This document shows, piece after piece, positions 58,465-64,000 of a stretch of DNA of 64,000 nucleotides. A program made the position numbers and the translations under genes. Every line of letters starts with the position of its first letter. The first letter of the stretch is position 1. Origin of the DNA: Blautia sp. MSJ-19 (GTDB lineage Bacteria; Bacillota; Clostridia; Lachnospirales; Lachnospiraceae); the NCBI RefSeq assembly GCF_018918125.1, contig NZ_JAHLQA010000034.1, forward strand, positions 1-64,000. Direction: 5' to 3'. Under the pieces are notes generated by a model. The model worked only from the letters and a program-made list of their open reading frames with translations, searched no databases and had not been told where the DNA came from.

Positions 58465-59343
58465 ATGAAAGTATTAAATTTTGGTTCTCTTAATCTGGAT
58501 TATGTATATCAGGTGGAATCTATTCTGATTCCGGGAGAAACACAGGCATCAAAGAGCAGACAGACCTTTTGTGGCGGTAAAGGCCTGAACCAGTCAATTG
58601 CACTGGCGAAGGCCGGGATTCCTGTATACCACGCCGGACTGATTGGAGAGGGCGGGGAACCGCTTCTTGAGGTATGTAAGGAAAATGGCGTAAATACAGA
58701 GTTTATCCGGCAGATTTCCGGACCATGCGGACATACGGTCATTCAGGTTGATCAGAATGGTCAGAATTGTATCCTTCTTTTTGGAGGTTCCAACAGAAGC
58801 ATGACGAAAGAATTTGTGGATTCGGTACTGGATTCTTTTGATGAGGGAGATATTATCCTTCTGCAGAATGAGATCAATGAACTGGATTATATCATTGATC
58901 GTGCATATGAAAAACATATGATGATCATTCTGAATCCTTCTCCGTTTGACAGTGCACTGCAAAAATGTGATCTGTCGAAGATCAGCCTGTTTTTGATGAA
59001 TGAGATTGAAGGCTTCCAGATTACAGGAGAAAAGGACCCGGACAAAATCCTCGCGAAGGTAAAAGAACTTTATCCAAAGGCAAAAGTGGTCCTGACGCTT
59101 GGGGGAGATGGCTCCGTATATCAGGATGAAACAGGAATCTACCGACAGGGAATCTTCAAAGTAAAAGCAGTTGACACAACGGCAGCGGGGGATACGTTTA
59201 CCGGATATTTTATTTCTTCCATCATTGATGGCATGCCTGTTCAGAAAGGTTTGGAGCTTGCGGCAAAAGCATCTGCAATTGCGGTTTCCAGACCGGGAGC
59301 AACCGCATCCATTCCGCTTCGCAGTGAAGTAGTAATGGAATAA
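58465..59343 (+). CDS. PfkB-family sugar kinase (ribokinase-like)
   Basis: The 292-aa kinase has the PfkB start LNFGSLNLDYVYQV, GGKGLNQSIALAKAG near 36-50, and the C-terminal VDTTAAGDTFTGYF near 236-249 with the catalytic Asp. It resembles ribokinase and related nucleoside/sugar kinases; the substrate is not certain. The ATG at 58465 follows AAGAGGTACGCAT. No transporter or regulator of a sugar system is adjacent. Confidence 0.86.
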   Translation: MKVLNFGSLNLDYVYQVESILIPGETQASKSRQTFCGGKGLNQSIALAKAGIPVYHAGLIGEGGEPLLEVCKENGVNTEFIRQISGPCGHTVIQVDQNGQNCILLFGGSNRSMTKEFVDSVLDSFDEGDIILLQNEINELDYIIDRAYEKHMMIILNPSPFDSALQKCDLSKISLFLMNEIEGFQITGEKDPDKILAKVKELYPKAKVVLTLGGDGSVYQDETGIYRQGIFKVKAVDTTAAGDTFTGYFISSIIDGMPVQKGLELAAKASAIAVSRPGATASIPLRSEVVME

Positions 59344-59381
59344 AGCAACGGAAAAATATAGAAATAAAAGTAAAAATATCG

Positions 59382-59410
59382 TTGACAAATGGAGGCCTCC
59401 TATGTATAAT
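59382..59410 (+). promoter_or_regulatory. Consensus promoter of yceD-rpmF with palindromic spacer
   Basis: Perfect TTGACA (59382-59387) and TATAAT (59405-59410) hexamers are 17 bp apart. The spacer contains the palindrome GGAGGCCTCC (59391-59400), a possible operator. Confidence 0.9.
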
Positions 59411-59436
59411 TGGTAAAGTGTGAATAGGAGAGAACT

Positions 59437-59964
59437 ATGCAGATTCATTTATCAGATATTACAGACAGCGAAGGTAAAGTTATACAGCTTCATCCGGAAT
59501 TGGAATTAAATGAGATTTCATTTCAGATGGGAAATTATCCGATTTTGGATAAAGTTCCTGTAGAATTGAAGATTACTAATACTGGTAACAAGGTTCTGGA
59601 ACTGACAGGAAACGGCAGTGTGACCGTCGGAATTCCATGTGACCGTTGTCTGGAAGAGGTATCCGTTGAGATTCCTTATGTAATTGATCGAAAACTGGAT
59701 ATGAAACAGTCTGATAAAGACCGAGTTGAGAATCTGGATGAGAATGACTATCTCACTGGTATGGACCTGGATGTGGACCGGTTGGTCTATCTTGAGGTAC
59801 TGATGAACTGGCCTTTGAAAGTTCTTTGTAAAGAAGACTGCAAAGGAATCTGCAGCCAGTGTGGAAAGAATCTGAATGAAGGTCCCTGCGGTTGTATTGA
59901 AGAACCGAAGGATCCACGTATGGCAGCCATCAGTGATATATTTAGTAAATTTAAGGAGGTGTAA
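59437..59964 (+). CDS. yceD: YceD family protein (DUF177)
   Basis: The 175-aa protein has the DUF177 pattern: GIPCDRCLEEVSVEI near 67-81, LDVDRLVYLEVLMNWPLKVLC near 108-128 and CSQCGKNLNEGPCGC near 138-152. It is encoded just before rpmF in most bacteria and linked to 23S rRNA or ribosome large-subunit maturation. The start follows AGGAGAGAACT. It lies three bases before rpmF. Confidence 0.94.
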   Translation: MQIHLSDITDSEGKVIQLHPELELNEISFQMGNYPILDKVPVELKITNTGNKVLELTGNGSVTVGIPCDRCLEEVSVEIPYVIDRKLDMKQSDKDRVENLDENDYLTGMDLDVDRLVYLEVLMNWPLKVLCKEDCKGICSQCGKNLNEGPCGCIEEPKDPRMAAISDIFSKFKEV

Positions 59965-59967
59965 CCT

Positions 59968-60150
59968 ATGTCCATATGTCCAAAGAACAAATCATCTAAA
60001 GCTAGACGTGATAAAAGACGTGCAAACTGGAAAATGAGTGCTCCGAACCTGGTAAAATGCAGCAAATGCGGCGCCCTGATGATGCCTCACAGAGTTTGTA
60101 AAGAATGCGGAAGCTACAACAAGAAAGAAATCGTGAAAGTTGAAGACTAA
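59968..60150 (+). CDS. rpmF: 50S ribosomal protein L32
   Basis: The 60-aa protein shows CPKNKSSKARRDKRRANWKM and a zinc-type CSKCG...CKECG, so it is the four-cysteine form. It is a small structural protein of the large subunit. AGGAGGTGTAACCT precedes the ATG. A terminator follows directly, so yceD and rpmF form a two-gene operon here. Confidence 0.97.
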   Translation: MSICPKNKSSKARRDKRRANWKMSAPNLVKCSKCGALMMPHRVCKECGSYNKKEIVKVED

Positions 60151-60165
60151 TCACAACGTATGAGA

Positions 60166-60196
60166 AACAGAATCCTGTATCAGGGTTCTGTTTTTT
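60166..60196 (+). terminator. Terminator after rpmF
   Basis: AACAGAATCCTG and CAGGGTTCTGTT form a 12-bp stem with one wobble and a TAT loop, followed by TTTTTT. Confidence 0.9.
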
Positions 60197-60316
60197 GTTT
60201 TATTATAAAACATCAGCTGCGAACAGTTGCTCTTTATGCTCGTTGCTTTTCTGACATTCCTCTGTTATACTTGTACAGATGAGGAGTTACGATTTCATGT
60301 ATTATGGAGGAAAATT

Positions 60317-61666
60317 ATGGAACAGAAGAATCAGATCACAGAAGGTGTGATCTGGAAACAACTTTTAATATTCTTTTTTCCGATTGTTATAGGTACTTTT
60401 TTTCAACAGGTATATAACACGGCCGACAGTATTGTTGTCGGTCGTTTTGTAGGTAAAGAGGCACTGGCAGCCGTCGGAGGATCGGTAAATCAGATTGTAA
60501 ACCTGGTCGTGGAGGTTTTTGTCGGTCTGACATCCGGTGCATCCGTAATCGTAGCACAGTTTTATGGCGCAAAAGATAAGAAAAATTTAAACAGAACACT
60601 CCACACTTCCTATGCATTCGGTATTGTGACCGGTTTCGTGGTAGGTGTGATCGGACTTTTAGTCACAAATACTGTTCTTGAACTTATGAAGACCCCGCAA
60701 GAACTGATGGCTGATTCGAGACTATATCTTCATATTTATTTTTGCGGAATGATTTTTAATATTATATATAATATGGGGGCATCTATCCTTCGGGCTGTTG
60801 GAGATTCCAGAAGACCACTGTACGTTTTGATGGTTACGTGTGGGCTGAATATTGTCTTTGATATCCTGCTTGTAGTGATCTTTAAGCTGGGAGTCATGGG
60901 TGTGGCACTGGCAACAGTGAGCTGTCAGGGGATAAGTTCTATACTGGTTACAGCAATGTTAATGAAAAAACATCCTTTGTTCCAGTTAAAACTCAGAGAG
61001 ATACGCTTCTACAGAGTTTCTCTTAATTCGGTTCTCCGGATTGGGATTCCGGCAGCACTGGAAGCGACTATGTATACCATTGCAAATCTGATTATTCAGG
61101 TGTTTGTAAATGAGTTGGGAACTGATACCGTGGCCGCCTGGGGAACGTTTGCCAAGATTGATGCGGTATACTGGATGGTTGTAAATGCTTTTGGTATTTC
61201 GATTACGACTTTTGTCGGACAGAATTATGGGGCAGGGAAAGTAAAACGTATGAGAAAGAGTGTGGGCGTCTGTCTGATAATGGCTTATGCAGGAGCTATT
61301 CTGGTAAGTGCCACACTTTACGTCCTGGCAGAACCGCTGTACAGGCTGTTTACAACAGATACAAATGTTGTCCGGATCGGTGCTGACATGATGCATTTCC
61401 TGCTTCCTTCATATTTCATGTATGTTGTGATCGGAATATTATCCGGAGCTTTGAGAGGTGCGGGAAGAGTATTGGTACCAATGATCCTGACATGCGGCGG
61501 CGTCTGTCTGATTCGAATTGTATGGATGTTTGGTGTATTCCCAGTGTATTCCAGCATTGAGACAATTATGCTGAGTTATCCGGTATCGTGGGGAATTACG
61601 GCAGTTTTATTTATTATATATTACTTCAGAAAATTTCCTAAGGCTGAAGAACACATTTTACAGTAA
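60317..61666 (+). CDS. MATE-family efflux transporter
   Basis: The 449-aa protein has about twelve membrane segments and the MATE pattern (FFPIVIGTFFQQVYNTADSI, GKEALAAVGG near 48-57, SVNQIV). It exports drugs or metabolites using a cation gradient; the substrate is not predictable. The ATG at 60317 follows TGGAGGAAAATT; an upstream frame from 60227 lacks a site. It separates rpmF from plsX together with the next gene. Confidence 0.9.
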   Translation: MEQKNQITEGVIWKQLLIFFFPIVIGTFFQQVYNTADSIVVGRFVGKEALAAVGGSVNQIVNLVVEVFVGLTSGASVIVAQFYGAKDKKNLNRTLHTSYAFGIVTGFVVGVIGLLVTNTVLELMKTPQELMADSRLYLHIYFCGMIFNIIYNMGASILRAVGDSRRPLYVLMVTCGLNIVFDILLVVIFKLGVMGVALATVSCQGISSILVTAMLMKKHPLFQLKLREIRFYRVSLNSVLRIGIPAALEATMYTIANLIIQVFVNELGTDTVAAWGTFAKIDAVYWMVVNAFGISITTFVGQNYGAGKVKRMRKSVGVCLIMAYAGAILVSATLYVLAEPLYRLFTTDTNVVRIGADMMHFLLPSYFMYVVIGILSGALRGAGRVLVPMILTCGGVCLIRIVWMFGVFPVYSSIETIMLSYPVSWGITAVLFIIYYFRKFPKAEEHILQ

Positions 61667-61677
61667 GGAGTATATAA

Positions 61678-63522
61678 ATGAACGTATTGAATCTGGAACA
61701 TATCAGCAAAACTTATGGCGAAAAAGTAATCTTTGACGATATCTCCTGTGGTATCCACCAGGGAGACAAAATTGGTATCATTGGTATTAATGGAACCGGG
61801 AAGACCACTTTTCTCAGGATCCTTGCAGGACTTGAGGAAGCTGACGAGGGACAGGTGATCACACAGAATGGACTTCGTATTACCTATCTTCCTCAGCATC
61901 CGGAATTTCCGAAAGGATCTACCATTCTTTCTTATGTAACACAGGGACAAAAAGAGCAGAGCTGGAATCCGGAGACGGAAGCGCATATGGTACTCAATAA
62001 ACTTGGTATCGAAGATCATGAAGAAGAAATCGAACATCTTTCCGGTGGACAGAAAAAACGTGTGGCTCTTGCCGCTGTTCTTGTTAATCCGACAGATGTT
62101 CTGATCCTGGATGAACCTACCAACCATCTGGACAATGAGATGGCATCCTGGTTAGAAGACTATCTGAACCGATTTAAAGGTGTTGTGATCATGGTAACAC
62201 ATGACCGTTATTTTCTGGATCGTGTTACAAATAAAATTCTGGAGATCAGCCATGGCAAAATCTACAGCTATGAAGCAAAATATTCAGATTTCCTTGAAAT
62301 GAAAGCACAGCGTGAAGAGATGGAAATGGCATCGGAACGCAAAAAACAGAGCATTCTTCGTATGGAGATCGAATGGGCAAAACGTGGCTGCCGTGCAAGA
62401 AGCACAAAGCAGAGAGCACGACTTGACCGTCTGGAAGCTATGAAAAATTCCACAGCACCTGTACGTGACAAAAATGTGGAAATTGATTCTGTAGAGACCC
62501 GAATGGGAAAGAAGACGATCGAACTGCACCACATTTCCAAACGTTTTGATGATCGGGTATGTATCCGTGATTTTGATTACATCGTTCTGAAAAACCAGCG
62601 TCTGGGCATTATTGGCCCGAATGGCTGCGGTAAATCCACACTGCTCAAGATCATTGCCGGAATTCTGGAACCAGACAGTGGAAGTGTGGAGATTGGAGAT
62701 ACGATTAAGATCGGTTATTTTTCTCAGGAAATCGAAGATATGAACTCCGGTCAGAGAGTGATCGATTATATTAAAGATGTAGCTGAGTTTATCCCTACCA
62801 GAGATGGACTGATCAGTGCATCGAAACTTCTGGAACAGTTTTTGTTTGATCCTGCAATGCAGTATGCACCGATTGAAAAGCTTTCCGGTGGTGAGAAAAA
62901 GCGTCTGTATCTTCTGAAAGTGCTTGCAGCTGCACCGAATGTACTTCTTCTGGATGAGATCACCAATGATATTGATATTCCAACCCTGACAATTCTGGAA
63001 GACTATCTGGATTCTTTTGCAGGTATTGTTATTGCGGTTTCTCATGACCGCTATTTTCTGGACAATCTGGCTGATCGGATCTTTGAATTTGACAGGGAGG
63101 GAAATCTGACTCAATATGAAGGTGGCTACACGGATTATCTCGAAGCTAAGAAGCGTCGGGAGGGTATGAGTACGGATGAAGCAGTGAATGCAAAGACTTC
63201 TTTTGCCGGAAAGAACATGCCAGAAGAAATTCAGGAAGAGAAGGCTTCGGTAAAGACATGGAAACAGAACCGTTCTTCAAAGCTGAAATTCAGTTATAAA
63301 GAACAACGAGAATACGATACCATTGATGATGATATTGCGGCACTGGAAGCAAAAATCGAAAAACTGGATGCTGATATCATGGCCAATGCGACAAATTCCG
63401 GTAAATTAAATGAGCTGACTCAGGAAAAAGCGGAAGCAGAAGCACAATTGGAAGAGAAGATGGATCGATGGGTCTATCTGAATGACCTTGCCGAGCAGAT
63501 TGAGGCACAAAACAAAAATTAA
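61678..63522 (+). CDS. ABC-F family ATPase (Uup/EttA-like)
   Basis: The 614-aa protein has two ABC domains and no membrane part: Walker A GINGTGKTT near 36 and GPNGCGKST near 313, signatures LSGGQKKR near 121 and LSGGEKKR near 401, with Walker B LDEPTNHLD. A charged linker lies between them and a C-terminal coiled coil (about 540-610) resembles Uup. Such proteins act on ribosomes or branched DNA; antibiotic resistance is not implied by sequence. AGTAAGGAGTATATAA precedes the ATG. Confidence 0.92.
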   Translation: MNVLNLEHISKTYGEKVIFDDISCGIHQGDKIGIIGINGTGKTTFLRILAGLEEADEGQVITQNGLRITYLPQHPEFPKGSTILSYVTQGQKEQSWNPETEAHMVLNKLGIEDHEEEIEHLSGGQKKRVALAAVLVNPTDVLILDEPTNHLDNEMASWLEDYLNRFKGVVIMVTHDRYFLDRVTNKILEISHGKIYSYEAKYSDFLEMKAQREEMEMASERKKQSILRMEIEWAKRGCRARSTKQRARLDRLEAMKNSTAPVRDKNVEIDSVETRMGKKTIELHHISKRFDDRVCIRDFDYIVLKNQRLGIIGPNGCGKSTLLKIIAGILEPDSGSVEIGDTIKIGYFSQEIEDMNSGQRVIDYIKDVAEFIPTRDGLISASKLLEQFLFDPAMQYAPIEKLSGGEKKRLYLLKVLAAAPNVLLLDEITNDIDIPTLTILEDYLDSFAGIVIAVSHDRYFLDNLADRIFEFDREGNLTQYEGGYTDYLEAKKRREGMSTDEAVNAKTSFAGKNMPEEIQEEKASVKTWKQNRSSKLKFSYKEQREYDTIDDDIAALEAKIEKLDADIMANATNSGKLNELTQEKAEAEAQLEEKMDRWVYLNDLAEQIEAQNKN

Positions 63523-63576
63523 AAGATTCTGCAGGAATACTATGCAGAAAACCCATATGGATTTGCACTGTTTTTA

Positions 63577-63605
63577 TTGATTTTCATCGATTTCTTTAGT
63601 ATGAT
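63577..63605 (+). promoter_or_regulatory. Candidate plsX promoter
   Basis: TTGATT (63577-63582) and TATGAT (63600-63605) are 17 bp apart, 65 bp before the plsX start. This gives plsX its own transcript. Confidence 0.65.
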
Positions 63606-63670
63606 AAAGTTTGAATCTTCATAAATTAAAAAACAATTTTTCAGATAAACAGAAAACAGGAGGAAAAATA

Positions 63671-64000
63671 ATGGCAGAAATAGTAAGAGTTGTTGTAGAT
63701 GCCATGGGTGGCGACCTTGCACCGGTGGAACCTGTAAAAGCAGCGGTAGAAGCCGTAAAAGAAAGAAAAGATATCATAGTTATCCTTACCGGGCAGGAAG
63801 AAGTGATCCGTACAGAACTTCGGAAATATCCGGATTATCCTGCAGACAGAATCCAGGTGGTAAATGCAACAGAAGTCATCGAAACAGCAGAACCTCCTGT
63901 ATTTGCCATACGAAAGAAAAAGGATTCTTCGATTGTAGTGGGACTCAAAATGGTAAAAGAAAAAAAGGCAGATGCTTTTGTTTCTTCTGGAAGCACCGGC
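63671..64000 (+). CDS. plsX: Phosphate acyltransferase PlsX (partial, window end)
   Basis: The first 110 codons are present. VVVDAMGGDLAPVEPVKAAV is the diagnostic PlsX start, and AIRKKKDSSIVVGLKMVKE and AFVSSGSTG continue the family pattern. PlsX makes acyl phosphate from acyl-ACP for phospholipid synthesis. AACAGGAGGAAAAATA precedes the ATG. The gene continues beyond 64,000. Confidence 0.93.
   Translation, partial: MAEIVRVVVDAMGGDLAPVEPVKAAVEAVKERKDIIVILTGQEEVIRTELRKYPDYPADRIQVVNATEVIETAEPPVFAIRKKKDSSIVVGLKMVKEKKADAFVSSGSTG

Overview
The window joins the right-hand ~41.7 kb of a tailed-phage prophage to ordinary chromosome of a low-to-moderate GC Gram-positive anaerobe, most likely a Lachnospiraceae member (Blautia or a relative). 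The guess rests on strong AGGAGG ribosome sites, a tryptophan T-box, pta-ackA, yceD-rpmF with plsX nearby, tmcAL, a PFL/DUF711 gene and the style of the prophage genes. The species cannot be fixed from the sequence alone.

Prophage (1 to about 41,745; the left end with integrase, main repressor and attL lies outside the window). Positions 1-13,500 hold a minus-strand membrane protein, then an early plus-strand operon: small regulators, an SbcC/RecF-like ATPase, a Sak4-type recombinase ATPase, a DUF669 SSB-like protein, an SF2 helicase, a primase-helicase, a structured noncoding segment, RusA, a PAPS-reductase-like enzyme, DUF3789, YopX and small unknowns. A convergent hicAB toxin-antitoxin pair closes this part. 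Positions 13,600-39,060 hold the late genes: fused small/large terminase, portal, an inserted adhesin/glycosidase pair, minor capsid proteins, two tRNAs, scaffold, major capsid, connector, metallopeptidase, holin, two MGGRG-tagged proteins around a tRNA-like element, tail proteins, tape measure, a large collagen-repeat tail protein, a knob fibre and a multidomain endolysin. Two candidate late promoters share a 13-bp element. The layout is that of a siphovirus.

The right end (39,066-41,520) is the most unusual part. After a zinc-ribbon/TM/OB-fold lysogenic gene come a degenerate ~30-bp repeat field and a tandemly duplicated module. Each copy has a promoter with paired operator repeats, a 57-58 aa ribbon-helix-helix protein and, on the opposite strand, a consensus promoter reading back into a hairpin (a ~65-nt antisense RNA). 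Copy 2 ends in a full ORF6N-domain antirepressor and copy 1 in an 11-codon remnant of the same gene. This has the logic of the phage P22 immI region (arc, mnt, sar, ant), built from unrelated-looking parts and duplicated. The prophage ends in the T-arm and acceptor end of what looks like tRNA-Leu.

Chromosome (41,750-64,000): ftsH; a zinc-finger anti-sigma-like gene, polA, coaE and a WalJ-like hydrolase; an ACT protein and DUF711; a winged-helix regulator; a tryptophan T-box ahead of a TrpXYP-type ABC transporter; tmcAL on the minus strand; pta and ackA; a PfkB sugar kinase; yceD-rpmF; a MATE exporter; an ABC-F ATPase; and the start of plsX, cut by the window end.
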